Part shown: piece after piece, positions 1 through 10,906 of the stretch
Position numbering within the stretch: the first letter of the stretch is position 1
Layout: every line of letters starts with the position of its first letter
Source: Pseudooceanicola antarcticus
GTDB lineage: Bacteria; Pseudomonadota; Alphaproteobacteria; Rhodobacterales; Rhodobacteraceae
Assembly: GCF_900215355.1 (NCBI RefSeq)
Contig: NZ_OBEA01000006.1
Span: forward strand, 269,061 to 333,060
DNA length: 64,000 nt
Reading direction: 5' to 3'
Program-made: the position numbers and the translations under genes
The notes under the pieces: generated by a model
What the model saw: only the letters and a program-made list of their open reading frames with translations
The model's database searches: none
Told to the model about the DNA's origin: nothing

Positions 1-1023
1 ACCTCCTCCGACGTGCTGGACACCTGCCTGAACGTGCAGCTGGTGCGCGCCGCCGATATCCTGCTGGCGGACATGGACCGCCTGCTGGCCGCCCTGAAGA
101 CCCGCGCCATGGAACACAAGATGACCGTGCGCGTCGGCCGCTCCCACGGCATCCACGCCGAGCCCACCACCATGGGCCTGACCTTCGCGCGCTTCTACGC
201 CGAGATGGACCGCAACAAGGCCCGCCTGCAGGCGGCCCGTGAAGAGATCGCCACCGGCGCCATCTCGGGCGCGGTCGGCACCTTCGCCAATATCGACCCT
301 GCCGTCGAAGAGCACGTCTGCGCCAAGCTGGGCCTCGCGCCCGAGCCGATCTCGACCCAGGTGATCCCGCGCGACCGTCACGCGATGTTCTTCGCCGTGC
401 TGGGCGTCATCGCCAGCAGCATCGAGAACGTCGCCATCGAGATCCGCCACATGCAGCGCACCGAGGTGCTGGAAGGCGCCGAGTTCTTCTCGATGGGCCA
501 GAAGGGCTCTTCGGCGATGCCGCACAAGAAGAACCCCGTGCTGACCGAGAACCTGACCGGCCTGGCGCGTCTTGTCCGCATGACGGTGATCCCGGCGATG
601 GAGAACGTGGCCCTCTGGCACGAGCGCGACATCTCGCATTCCTCCGTCGAGCGTGGCATCGCCCCCGACGCCACCGTGACCCTGGACTTCGCCCTGAACC
701 GCCTGGCCGGCGTGGTCGAGAAGATGCTGATCTTCCCCGAGAACATGCTGGACAACATGAACAAGTTCCCCGGCCTGGTGATGAGCCAGCGGGTGCTGCT
801 GGCGCTGACGCAGGCCGGTGTGTCGCGCGAAGACGCCTATGCGATGGTCCAGCGCAACGCCCTGAAGGTCTGGGAAGAGCGCGTCGACTTCCGCGAGCAG
901 CTGCTGGCGGACGAGGACGTGGTCAAGGCGCTTGGCGTCGAGCAGATCAACGAGAAGTTCGACATGGGCTATCACACCAAGCACGTCGACACGATCTTCA
1001 AGCGGGTCTTCGGCGAAAGCTGA
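1..1023 (+). CDS. purB: Adenylosuccinate lyase, 3' part (5' end outside the window)
   Basis: PurB acts twice in purine synthesis: it splits SAICAR to AICAR and adenylosuccinate to AMP, each time releasing fumarate, in the cytosol. The frame is open from base 1 without a start, and 340 residues are visible against a usual length of about 435, so roughly 95 N-terminal residues lie upstream of the window. The fragment begins in the conserved TSSDVLDT segment. It carries the fumarase/aspartase superfamily signature SSAMPHKKNP (bases 508-537), whose mobile loop holds the catalytic serine, and the upstream HGIHAEPTT substrate-binding motif. The stop is TGA at 1021-1023, followed by a hairpin terminator. 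The C-terminal helical domain is intact and nothing looks degenerate. Confidence 0.96.
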   Translation, partial: TSSDVLDTCLNVQLVRAADILLADMDRLLAALKTRAMEHKMTVRVGRSHGIHAEPTTMGLTFARFYAEMDRNKARLQAAREEIATGAISGAVGTFANIDPAVEEHVCAKLGLAPEPISTQVIPRDRHAMFFAVLGVIASSIENVAIEIRHMQRTEVLEGAEFFSMGQKGSSAMPHKKNPVLTENLTGLARLVRMTVIPAMENVALWHERDISHSSVERGIAPDATVTLDFALNRLAGVVEKMLIFPENMLDNMNKFPGLVMSQRVLLALTQAGVSREDAYAMVQRNALKVWEERVDFREQLLADEDVVKALGVEQINEKFDMGYHTKHVDTIFKRVFGES

Positions 1024-1059
1024 TCCGCTTCGAGGGCCGATCGTCTGCCCGCTTGTATC

Positions 1060-1090
1060 AACGGCGTCTCCCTCGGGAGGCGCCGTTTGC
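1060..1090 (+). terminator. Hairpin terminator after purB
   Basis: Bases 1060-1072 pair with 1075-1087 in a 12-13 bp GC-rich stem with one G-T wobble and a very tight loop. A short T run (1086-1088) follows. It sits 37 bp after the purB stop, where a Rho-independent terminator would be expected. Confidence 0.75.
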
Positions 1091-1193
1091 ATTTCGGGCA
1101 TCGGTCGGGGGGGGGGTCTTTGCCCCCGGCACCCGAAGCTTCGGCCAAAACGGGAATCGTGCTATGGTTGTGTCATCCATTGGAGGACCCGCC

Positions 1194-1379
1194 ATGAGAA
1201 CTCTGCCCGTGAAAACTCTGCCCAAGAGAACTCTGATTGCCTCGGCCCTGCTGGGCCTTCTCGCCGCCGCCCCGCTGCAGGCCGGCTGCAGCTACCATGA
1301 AGAGCAGGCCAGCTCTTGCACAGAAGGCCATAGCTGGAACGCCGAGACCGGCACCTGCGAGAAGATCGTCACCGGCTGA
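1194..1379 (+). CDS. Small secreted protein with four cysteines
   Basis: A 61-residue product. The frame is open further upstream, but ATG 1194 is preceded by GGAGGACC and begins a textbook signal peptide: a basic start (MRTLPVKTLPKRT), a hydrophobic core rich in Ala and Leu, and cleavage after LQA near residue 27. The mature part of about 34 residues is polar and holds three cysteines in CSYHEEQASSC...C spacing plus the one near the cleavage site, so one or two disulfides in the periplasm are plausible. Similar short proteins follow purB in Rhodobacterales genomes and are sometimes mislabelled adenylosuccinate lyase because of that position; this is recalled, not checked. The function is unknown, and it is transcribed apart from purB because a terminator intervenes. 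Confidence 0.7.
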   Translation: MRTLPVKTLPKRTLIASALLGLLAAAPLQAGCSYHEEQASSCTEGHSWNAETGTCEKIVTG

Positions 1380-1477
1380 ACGCCGGGTCTGTAGGTATCC
1401 CGGCCGGGCCTGTCGCGGTTTCAGCCTTTCTTCACCCTTCCCTGATTATCTGCAGCGGAACGCAGAACGAGGGGAAC

Positions 1478-2539
1478 ATGGGCGACCTGGCTCCGCTGGC
1501 GCGGCTCGCGCCCCCTGCCCCGCTCACGGCCGGGCAGATGTCACGCAAGCAGAAGGCGGCCGTCATCATACGGCTGCTTCTGATCAACGGGCTGGATGTG
1601 CCCCTGAAAGAGCTGCCCGAGGATCTTCAGGCAGAGCTCACTATGCTGCTTGGCAACATGCGCCACATCGACCGTGACACGCTGTCCGGCATCGTCGAGG
1701 AATTCATCGGAGAACTGGAAGAGCTGGGCCTGACCTTCCCGCGCGGCGTGGCGGGCGCGCTTTCGGCGCTCGATGGCAAGATCTCGGCCCATACCGCCGC
1801 GCGCCTGCGCAAGGAGGCTGGCGTGCGCCAGACCGGCGACCCCTGGGATCGCGTCCGCGCCCTCGACCTGAAGAAGCTGCGCCCGATTGCCGAAACCGAG
1901 TCGATCGAGATCGCCGCGGTGATGCTGTCGAAGCTCGACACCGGCAAGGCGGCAGAGCTGCTGTCGCAGCTGCCCGGCCCCCGCGCGCGGCGCATCACCT
2001 ATGCGATCTCGCTGACCTCCGGCATCTCGCCCGAGGCGCTCGACCGCATCGGCCTCTCCCTGGCCAGCCAGCTCGACGCCCAGCCCGACAGCGTCTTCGA
2101 CAAGGACCCGGTGGAACGGGTCGGCGCGATCCTCAATTTCTCGACCGCCTCGACCCGCGACGACGTGCTGGAGGGTCTCGACGAGACCGACAGCGAGTTC
2201 GCCGAGAAGGTGCGCAAGGCGATCTTCACCTATACCAACATCCCCGCTCGCGTGGCGCCGCGCGACATCCCCAAGGTGGTCCGCCAGCTCGACCCCATGA
2301 TGTTGGTCACGGCCCTTGCCGCCTCTACCGCGGGGGAAGAGGCCGCGACGGCGGAGTACATCCTGGGCAACATGTCGGCCCGCCTTGCCGACAGCCTGCG
2401 CGAGGAGGTTGCAGACCGCGACAAGGTCAAGGCCAAGGATGCCGAAGAGGCGATGAACGCCGTGGTCGCCGAGATCCGCAACCTCGAAGCTGCCGGAGAA
2501 CTGCTGCTGCTCGCCGGCGACGACCAGGAAGAGGACTAG
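1478..2539 (+). CDS. fliG: FliG-type flagellar motor switch protein (orphan)
   Basis: A 353-residue protein with the length and domain order of FliG, the C-ring protein that couples stator torque to the rotor. Residues about 20-110 fit the FliG N domain. The middle domain follows, and the C-terminal third holds the FliG_C pattern: FTYTNIPARVAPRDIPKVVR, then the charged torque helix around ILGNMSARLADSLREEV, then the terminal EIRNLEAAGEL. The start ATG 1478 has GAGGGG ten bases upstream. No other flagellar gene is present in the window, so this copy lies outside a flagellar cluster. It could be the only fliG, placed alone as in some relatives, or a second paralogue. The acidic tail GDDQEED is slightly unusual. 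Confidence 0.85.
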   Translation: MGDLAPLARLAPPAPLTAGQMSRKQKAAVIIRLLLINGLDVPLKELPEDLQAELTMLLGNMRHIDRDTLSGIVEEFIGELEELGLTFPRGVAGALSALDGKISAHTAARLRKEAGVRQTGDPWDRVRALDLKKLRPIAETESIEIAAVMLSKLDTGKAAELLSQLPGPRARRITYAISLTSGISPEALDRIGLSLASQLDAQPDSVFDKDPVERVGAILNFSTASTRDDVLEGLDETDSEFAEKVRKAIFTYTNIPARVAPRDIPKVVRQLDPMMLVTALAASTAGEEAATAEYILGNMSARLADSLREEVADRDKVKAKDAEEAMNAVVAEIRNLEAAGELLLLAGDDQEED

Positions 2540-2664
2540 CTCCAGGCGCCCCTCACCCGTGGGGCGGTGCAGGAGGCATGCGGCGCGCGCCCTGGCCCCC
2601 CGGCCCCTCAGCCGGGCGCCCGGCTCTCCAGCAATACCGCTCCAAGTGGGGCCAAGTGAGCTTT

Positions 2665-2894
2665 GCCAACCAGCGCCCGTGCCCCAGGGCGCCCTTTGCC
2701 GGTCAGGCCGCAGGCCCGAAAGCGCGCTGTGTCAGCCAGCGCTCACGCCCCAAAGCGCGCTAAGCGGGCCGCCCACGCACGCGGAGGCAGTCGGCACCAA
2801 GTAGCGCCCGCGTCCGAAAGCCCCCTTCGCCAGGAAACGCAGCTAGCCCGGATGGCCTCTCGCCAACCAGGCCGCATGTCCGCAGCCAGTGTTC
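2665..2894. repeat. Degenerate 33-bp tandem repeat, about seven units
   Basis: The 637 bp between fliG and the next gene (2540-3176) hold no convincing gene. Inside it, units start at 2665, 2698, 2731, 2764, 2796, 2829 and 2862, so the period is 33 bp with one unit of 32. The best conserved positions follow GCCA-CAG-GC near the start and CC-AAAGCGC-CT near the end of each unit. Units at 2665, 2698 and 2731 are closest to each other; later ones are progressively diverged. The period equals 11 codons, but stops interrupt the frames and no good ribosome site is seen, so it is treated as non-coding. The remainder (2895-3176) is very C-rich and includes a head-only copy of the GGGGCTCTGCCCCC motif near 2937. 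Confidence 0.7.
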
Positions 2895-3176
2895 CCTTCG
2901 CGCCCTTCCGTCGCCCCACGCTCCCCCTGCAACACAGGGGCTCTGCCCCCCGTCACCCACACCTGGAAGCCTCACCAATCGAAGCGCAGGACCTGCCCTT
3001 GGGACCGCCAGCCGGGGGGTACGGGGGCGGGGCCCCCGAGGCCCCCTCTACGTCTCAGAACCGGCGCTGCAAGACCGGGGATGCCCCGGCCTCTCTCGGT
3101 CCTGCTCTGGACAGCGCCGCCGTGCGCCCATACCGTCCGCCGGACCTGCGGCCGACGCCGCTGACCGGAGCCCCAG

Positions 3177-4112
3177 ATGACCCAGACTGCCCGCGCCATC
3201 CTCTTGATGATCCTCGCCATCTTCTGCTTCTCGGCGATGGATGCCTGTGCCAAGGCCATCGCCGCCGAAAGCAACACGGTCATGGCGCTCTGGGCGCGCT
3301 ACGCGGGCCAGGCCGTGCTGGTTCTGGTGCTGGTTGCGCCACGCCTCGGCCAGGTGGCCCGCACCCGGTTTCCCGGCCTGCAGCTGCTGCGCGCCATCTG
3401 CCAGCTTACCGCCACCTCGGCCTTCTTCTTCGGCCTGAACTTCCTGGGCCTTGCCGAGAGCACTGCCATCATGGATGTGAACCCGGTGCTGATCACACTC
3501 GGCGCGGCGCTCTTCCTGGGCGAAAGGCTCGGCCCGCGTCGCCTGGCGGCCATCGGCGCGGCGCTCATCGGCGCGATGATCGTCATCCGTCCGGGCACCG
3601 AGGTCTTCTCTCCGGCGGCCATCTTCCCGCTCACCGCCGCCATCGCCTACGCGGGCTTTGCCCTGGCCACCCGCTTCATCGGCGGGCGCGAGGACCCCTG
3701 GACCTCGCTGCTCTATTCCGCCCTGCTGGGGGCCATCATCCTGACCGCCCTGCTGCCCGGCCAGTGGCAGATGCCCTCGCCGCGCACCGCGCTGCTGATG
3801 CTGGCGCTGGCGGGGCTCGGCACCACGGCGCAGCTGCTGCTGATCCGCGCCCTGACCCTGGGCGAGGCGGCAATGCTGGCGCCCTTCTCCTATGTCGGGC
3901 TGATCTCGGCCACCTTCTGGGGGGTCGTGGCCTTCGGCGAGTTCCCCGACCGGGCCACCATCATCGGCGCGCTTGTGATCGTGGCGGCCGGGGTCTATGT
4001 CTGGCACCGCGAAACCCGCAGCGCCCGCGCGCCGGGCATTGCCAGCCTCAAGGCCGCTCCGGCCCCTGAATCCCCTGTCCTCGACAACCGGACCGACCAG
4101 ACGCCCAGATGA
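3177..4112 (+). CDS. EamA/DMT family permease
   Basis: A 311-residue inner-membrane protein of the drug/metabolite transporter superfamily, with about ten hydrophobic helices in two homologous EamA halves (roughly residues 5-140 and 150-285). Typical marks are the first-helix DACAKAIA segment and the end of the first repeat, ALFLGERLGPRRLAAIGAAL, where the conserved Glu follows the fourth helix. Family members export amino acids, nucleobases or other small metabolites, and the substrate cannot be told here. The start ATG 3177 follows a weak GGAG. The stop overlaps the next gene's ATG by four bases (ATGA at 4109-4112), so it is translationally coupled to the acyltransferase downstream. The C-terminal 30 residues are polar and disordered. 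Confidence 0.88.
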   Translation: MTQTARAILLMILAIFCFSAMDACAKAIAAESNTVMALWARYAGQAVLVLVLVAPRLGQVARTRFPGLQLLRAICQLTATSAFFFGLNFLGLAESTAIMDVNPVLITLGAALFLGERLGPRRLAAIGAALIGAMIVIRPGTEVFSPAAIFPLTAAIAYAGFALATRFIGGREDPWTSLLYSALLGAIILTALLPGQWQMPSPRTALLMLALAGLGTTAQLLLIRALTLGEAAMLAPFSYVGLISATFWGVVAFGEFPDRATIIGALVIVAAGVYVWHRETRSARAPGIASLKAAPAPESPVLDNRTDQTPR

Positions 4113-5077
4113 CCCGCTCCGCTCCCCCCCCAGGCAAGCGCCCCGTCGTGGCCAGCGAGATCACCGATCCCGCCGACCTGCCAGCCAGGGAGCGCCTCGG
4201 GCATTACGTGGTGAATATCGCGCTCGGCGGGCTGATCGGCCTCGGGCTGGCGCTGCCCTACGAGCGCCGGGTGCCGCTCTTCGGCTGGCTGGTCTCGCGC
4301 CTGGTGGCACCGCTGGCGGGCTACAACCGCCGTATCCGCGACAACCTGGCCCTCGTCTCGCCCGAGATGAGCGCCGCCGAGGTGCGCCGGATGCAGCGCG
4401 CGGTGACAGACAACGTCGGCCGTACCCTGATCGAGATCTACTCGGGTCCCGAGTTCAAGGCCCGCCTCAGCGACGCGCCGATCGAAGGTCCGGGCCTCGA
4501 GGCGCTGGATGCCGCCTGTGCCGCGGGCCGCCCGGTGGTACTGGTCTCGGGCCACTTCGGCAATTACGAGGCCTTCCACGCCAAGGTCGCCGCCCGCCAT
4601 GGCGAGGTGGGCGCGATCTACCGCCCGCTCAACAACATCTATTTCAACCGACACTACGTCGCCGCGATGGAGAGCATCGCCAAGCCGCTCTTTCCGCGCG
4701 GCCGCCGCGGCATGGCGCAGATGGTGCGCTTCCTGCGCGCCGGCAATATCGTCGCCATGCTCTCGGATCAGCACTTCGACTCCGGCGCACCGCTGCGCTT
4801 CTTCGACCAGCCGGCGATGACCGCCACCTCGGCGGCCGAAATGGCGCTGAAGTACAAGGCCGAGATCCTGCCGATCTACGGCATTCGCCAGCCCGACGGG
4901 CTGAGCTTCCGGATCGTGGTGGAGGCGCCCCTGCCCCATACCTCCGCCGAGGAGATGTCGCAGCGGCTCAATGACTCGCTGGAGTCGATGACCCGTGCCC
5001 ACCCCGAGCAATGGTTCTGGGTGCATCGGCGCTGGAAGCGACGCAGGTCGCAGCAACCGGCGCAGGCAGGGCGCTAG
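4109..5077 (+). CDS. LpxL/HtrB-type lysophospholipid or lipid A acyltransferase
   Basis: A 322-residue member of the bacterial lipid A acyltransferase family, whose members add secondary acyl chains to lipid A from acyl-ACP at the cytoplasmic face of the inner membrane. One N-terminal hydrophobic anchor (about residues 33-55) precedes the catalytic domain. The HX4(D/E) catalytic motif is visible as SGHFGNYEAF (about 146-155), followed by YRPLNNIYFNR and the LSDQHF...G block. The C-terminus carries the usual WFWVHRRWKRR signature. It overlaps the EamA permease gene by four bases, so the two are one operon. Whether the acceptor is lipid A or another lipid, such as ornithine lipid, cannot be read from sequence. 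Confidence 0.85.
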   Translation: MTRSAPPPGKRPVVASEITDPADLPARERLGHYVVNIALGGLIGLGLALPYERRVPLFGWLVSRLVAPLAGYNRRIRDNLALVSPEMSAAEVRRMQRAVTDNVGRTLIEIYSGPEFKARLSDAPIEGPGLEALDAACAAGRPVVLVSGHFGNYEAFHAKVAARHGEVGAIYRPLNNIYFNRHYVAAMESIAKPLFPRGRRGMAQMVRFLRAGNIVAMLSDQHFDSGAPLRFFDQPAMTATSAAEMALKYKAEILPIYGIRQPDGLSFRIVVEAPLPHTSAEEMSQRLNDSLESMTRAHPEQWFWVHRRWKRRRSQQPAQAGR

Positions 5078-5127
5078 GTACTGCCCGGCGACACTGCGCA
5101 GGTTTCAGAAAGAGAGAAGCGGAAGGA

Positions 5128-5883
5128 TCAGGGCAGCCGGGCGGCGGCCTCGATCGCACCGAACCCAGCCCGTTGCAGCAGCACAGCGCCGGGGTGGTCC
5201 TGTGCCGCGCGCAGGTCAAGCTCCAGCGGGCGGCGGCCGTCCCATTCGGCGACGGGCTTCCAGTAGGTGACGATATTGGCGTAGTCGATCCGCGAGCCGG
5301 CGTTCTCGCCGCGCAGGATCTCGACCGACTTCATCGGAATGAAATGCACCAGCGTGACCTGCATCGGCCCGGTCTCGAGACCCGGCAGCGGCATCGCCTC
5401 GAGCCGGAAGCGCCCCTCTCCGGTGTTGCGCAGGTCCAGGGAGACATGCACCGGCGCGCGGCGCGCCAGGGCGATGTGCTCGGCCACTTCCTTCGGATGG
5501 GCGCCCTTCACGAAGGTGGTGCCATTGATGACGATCTGCGGCGTGTAGATCATGCGGGAGCCGGTGGCCCGCGCATAGGCCTTCTGGCGGCGGGTGAACA
5601 TCGGATCGGCCAGGGCATCCTTCCAGCCCAGGTAATCCCAGTAGTCCACATGCAGCGCCAGCGGCAGCAGCTGATCGATCCCGGCCATGTCGGCCAACAT
5701 CCTGTCCGCGGGCGGGCAAGAGGAACATCCCTGAGAGGTAAAGAGCTCGACCACCACGGGTGAACGATGCGCCTGTACGGCCTCCTGGGCCGGCGCTTTC
5801 GTTGCGAACAGCGCCGACGCGAGGCCAAGCACCCCGGCCAGCAGCATACCCCTGCGGCTTGCGAACATTCTACAGACTCTCAT
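5128..5883 (-). CDS. DUF1223 secreted thioredoxin-like protein
   Basis: A 251-residue protein of the DUF1223 family, which has a thioredoxin-like fold and unknown substrate. After a signal peptide (hydrophobic core LLAGVLGLASALFA, cleavage near APAQEA) comes the family hallmark VELFTSQGCSSCPPAD with a CxxC motif. HVDYWDYLGWKD and YTPQIVINGT, also typical of the family, follow. A frame starting with GTG at 5898 is possible, but ATG 5883 or ATG 5868 gives a better signal peptide; 5883 is used here without a decisive ribosome site. It faces the plus-strand acyltransferase convergently. Its role is probably periplasmic redox or cofactor handling, by analogy only. Confidence 0.85.
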   Translation of the reverse strand: MRVCRMFASRRGMLLAGVLGLASALFATKAPAQEAVQAHRSPVVVELFTSQGCSSCPPADRMLADMAGIDQLLPLALHVDYWDYLGWKDALADPMFTRRQKAYARATGSRMIYTPQIVINGTTFVKGAHPKEVAEHIALARRAPVHVSLDLRNTGEGRFRLEAMPLPGLETGPMQVTLVHFIPMKSVEILRGENAGSRIDYANIVTYWKPVAEWDGRRPLELDLRAAQDHPGAVLLQRAGFGAIEAAARLP

Positions 5884-6051
5884 TGCTTCCCGATGCACCA
5901 GAAGTAACCAGCCCCCGCCTCAACTGCCAATCAAGGTTTTGCGAGAGACGAGAAGCCGGGTTTAACTGTGGCACCCATACCAAGGTCGCCCCACCCCACG
6001 GCAAAGGTTAACCCAGCGTCAGAAGAGTACACGGTATTTTGTGTGCAAAGG

Positions 6052-6057
6052 TATACT
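6052..6057 (+). promoter_or_regulatory. Candidate -10 element for acnA
   Basis: TATACT, 94 bp before the acnA start, lies in the most AT-rich part of the 5899-6150 gap. No good -35 box is seen at 16-18 bp, so the assignment rests on the hexamer and position only. Confidence 0.3.
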
Positions 6058-6150
6058 AAAATTGCCCAAGCCCCCTTGATCGGTCCGGGGCTTTAAGGCA
6101 GAAGCAGGTCAGCACGAACCCCTCATCTCCATTGGAAGGGAGCCATCTCC

Positions 6151-8895
<2,745 letters not shown>

Positions 8896-8916
8896 TCTTC
8901 AGCTTGAGCGATGCAG

Positions 8917-8943
8917 AAAGGGCGCCCTCGGGCGCCCTTTCCC
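8917..8943 (+). terminator. Intrinsic terminator of acnA
   Basis: A perfect 11-bp stem, AAAGGGCGCCC (8917-8927) with GGGCGCCCTTT (8930-8940) and a two-base apex, 22 bp after the acnA stop. Its 3' arm ends in TTT. Confidence 0.85.
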
Positions 8944-8960
8944 GTTTGGGGCGCGCGCGC

Positions 8961-9022
8961 AGGGGGCTCTGCCCCCGTCTCCGTGCCGGAGACTCCCCCG
9001 GAGTACTTTCAGCCTGGTGATG
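8961..9022 (+). repeat. Dispersed repeat, copy 1
   Basis: A hairpin head AGGGGGCTCTGCCCCC is followed by CCCCCGGAGTACTTTCAGC and CTGGTGATG. Further copies of the tail lie at 13754-13788, 23973-24036 and, inverted, 24131-24168. This copy sits between the acnA terminator and the SDR start. Confidence 0.8.
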
Positions 9023-9048
9023 CGCGGGTTGCGCTTTCGCCCGGCAGC

Positions 9049-9777
9049 ATGTCTTCTTCCCGGATGACAGACGAAAGACCCACAGCCCTGATCACCGGCG
9101 GCGCGCGCGGCATCGGCGCGGCGATTGCCCGCGAGCTGGCCCGCGACCACCGCGTGCTCTTCACCTATCTCGGCGCCGAAGCCGCCGCCCTGGCGCTTGC
9201 CGCCGAGCTGCCCGAGGCCCAGGCCCTGCCCTGCGACCTGGCCGAGGCCGGGGCGCCCGAGGCGCTGATGCGGCAGGTGCAGGCGCTGAGCCCGCGCCTT
9301 GATCTGCTGGTCAATGCCGCGGGCTCGGTGGAGGAGGAAGATCCGCTGGGTTTCGACATGGCATCGGCCGAGCGGCAGATGCGGATCAATGCCCTGGCCC
9401 CCGCCGCCCTGACCGCCGCGGCGGGCCGGTTCATGCCAAGGGGCGGCTCGGTGATCAACATCACCTCGGTCAATGCCACCTTCCCGCCCACGGGCGCGCT
9501 GACCTATGGCGCCTCGAAGGCGGCGCTCGAGAATTATACCCGCGGCTATGCCAAGGTGCTGGGGCCGCAGGGCATCCGGGTCAATGCCATCGCCCCCGGC
9601 GCGGTCGAGCGTGACCACGCCCCGCGCCCGCCCGAGCTGATCGCGCTCTTCGAGGCCGACGCCGCCCTGGGCAGCCTGGCCACGCCCGAGGACATCGCCC
9701 TGGCCGTGCGTTTCCTGGCCGAGGCCAAGGGCGTCACCGGGGTCATCCTGCCGGTCTCGCGCGGCTTCCGCCTGTAG
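9049..9777 (+). CDS. Short-chain dehydrogenase/reductase (SDR)
   Basis: A classical SDR of 242 residues (237 if ATG 9064 is used). The Rossmann motif TGGARGIGAAIA lies just after the N-terminus, then NAAG (in VNAAGSVEEED), the catalytic Ser in ITSVNATF and the YGASK catalytic Tyr/Lys pair. All members of the catalytic tetrad are recognisable. It should catalyse NAD(P)H-dependent oxidation or reduction of a hydroxyl/keto group; FabG-like, sugar or steroid substrates cannot be told apart. Neither candidate start has a strong Shine-Dalgarno, and the long upstream open frame runs through the dispersed repeat, which argues against an earlier start. The gene is monocistronic, with 95 bp to the next gene. 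Confidence 0.85.
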   Translation: MSSSRMTDERPTALITGGARGIGAAIARELARDHRVLFTYLGAEAAALALAAELPEAQALPCDLAEAGAPEALMRQVQALSPRLDLLVNAAGSVEEEDPLGFDMASAERQMRINALAPAALTAAAGRFMPRGGSVINITSVNATFPPTGALTYGASKAALENYTRGYAKVLGPQGIRVNAIAPGAVERDHAPRPPELIALFEADAALGSLATPEDIALAVRFLAEAKGVTGVILPVSRGFRL

Positions 9778-9872
9778 CGCCAGGCACAACCTTGAGCAGA
9801 TTAGCGCTCTGTCCGGGCGCGCCTTCGTGATATCCTCGGCCTTATTTCAAAGAGCATTTGAAGGAGGAGATC

Positions 9873-10802
9873 ATGCCCGCGACATTGCCGCGCAAGGTGC
9901 AGGAGGTCACCGACGAGGTCGACCGTATCAAGGAAAAGATCAGGAAAATCGAAGAGCTGGGAGGCGATCCTGAACCGCTGAAGGACTACCTGGGCGAATA
10001 CCTGCCCGGCGTGATCAAGGAGCTGGACGCCGAGGCCCGGACAGAGATTCGCCAGCTGCTGGACGCGGCGGTGGCGCTCAACCATGGCATTCGCGGAGAC
10101 AATCCCGCCAATGCCCGCGACCCCAAGATCGAGGCCAACGAGGATATCAGGCGCATCGACGAGGCCGAGGCCGAACGCAAGCGCATCCGCGAGAAGCTGA
10201 AGATCGCCCGTCAGCACATTCCCCCAGGCGACGCGGGCGAGGCCGAGCAACGGCTTGCAGACAAGCTGGAGGGGCTCGACAAGCAGATCCGCAAGGCCGC
10301 GCAGCAGGCCGCCGAACGCGAGATCGAAGAGCTGGAGGACGAACTGGAGGCCATCGCCAGGGGCAGGCCCCGCAAGGGCGCAGGGGTGGGCCCCGGCGCC
10401 AGGCCAAAGGCCAAGCCCGCCGATCCGCCAGACAAGGCCAAGGACGACAAGGACAACCGCTCGGGCGGCGGCGGCGGTAGCGGCGCGCCGCAGGATATCG
10501 AGGCCGGGGACACCGGCGTCCGGCTGACACCGGGGCAGAAGAGCGATATCAACGTCACCCTCTCGACCATCTATGTCGCCTCCGAGACCGATGTCTGGGT
10601 CTGGGACCCGCGCTCTTCCTCCTGGGAGGGCATGGGCTTTGGCGGCGAGCTGGTGAAGGTCGAGATCATCGACGGCGGGCTGCTGGCCTTCTCGGCCGGC
10701 AGGGCCGCGCTCTGGGACAGCTACCGTGGCGAGTGGCTTCCGGTACTGGAGGCTTCGGGGCTGGAGGAAGGCGAGGCGAAGGTCTTCGAGGCCAAGGCCT
10801 AG
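9873..10802 (+). CDS. Unrecognised coiled-coil protein with C-terminal beta-rich segment
   Basis: A 309-residue protein of no family I recognise. The start ATG 9873 has GGAGGAG directly upstream; the frame also allows a TTG five codons earlier. Residues 1-165 are strongly charged and helical with heptad-like Leu/Ile spacing, as in a coiled coil (DEVDRIKEKIRKIEELGG and later QIRKAAQQAAEREIEELEDE). A disordered, Lys/Pro/Gly-rich linker follows (about 170-215, with a run of glycines). The last 95 residues alternate hydrophobic and polar residues and contain tryptophans (VWVWDPRSSSWEGMGFGGE), suggesting a small beta domain. There is no signal peptide or membrane helix, so it is probably cytosolic. 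It is convergent with ccmG. Confidence 0.7.
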   Translation: MPATLPRKVQEVTDEVDRIKEKIRKIEELGGDPEPLKDYLGEYLPGVIKELDAEARTEIRQLLDAAVALNHGIRGDNPANARDPKIEANEDIRRIDEAEAERKRIREKLKIARQHIPPGDAGEAEQRLADKLEGLDKQIRKAAQQAAEREIEELEDELEAIARGRPRKGAGVGPGARPKAKPADPPDKAKDDKDNRSGGGGGSGAPQDIEAGDTGVRLTPGQKSDINVTLSTIYVASETDVWVWDPRSSSWEGMGFGGELVKVEIIDGGLLAFSAGRAALWDSYRGEWLPVLEASGLEEGEAKVFEAKA

Positions 10803-10906
10803 GTCCCGCCTGCCCTGCCATGAGGCCAAACGACAGGTGGATGGGGCCTCCCTGCCCCGTCCCGTCCTGTCTCAGGATTGACTGGCGGCCCGTATCATTG
10901 CCCGTG

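Noticed and set aside
2578..2763. A 61-codon frame with 11-residue periodicity over the 33-bp repeat
   Set aside because: AGGAGG lies one base before the ATG, too close; later repeat units break the frame, and codon bias is poor.
2665..2894. CRISPR array
   Set aside because: The repeats are contiguous with no unique spacers and no cas genes are present.
2663..4069. A 468-codon plus-strand frame spanning the repeats and the EamA gene
   Set aside because: It runs out of phase through the well-supported EamA permease and through non-coding repeats.
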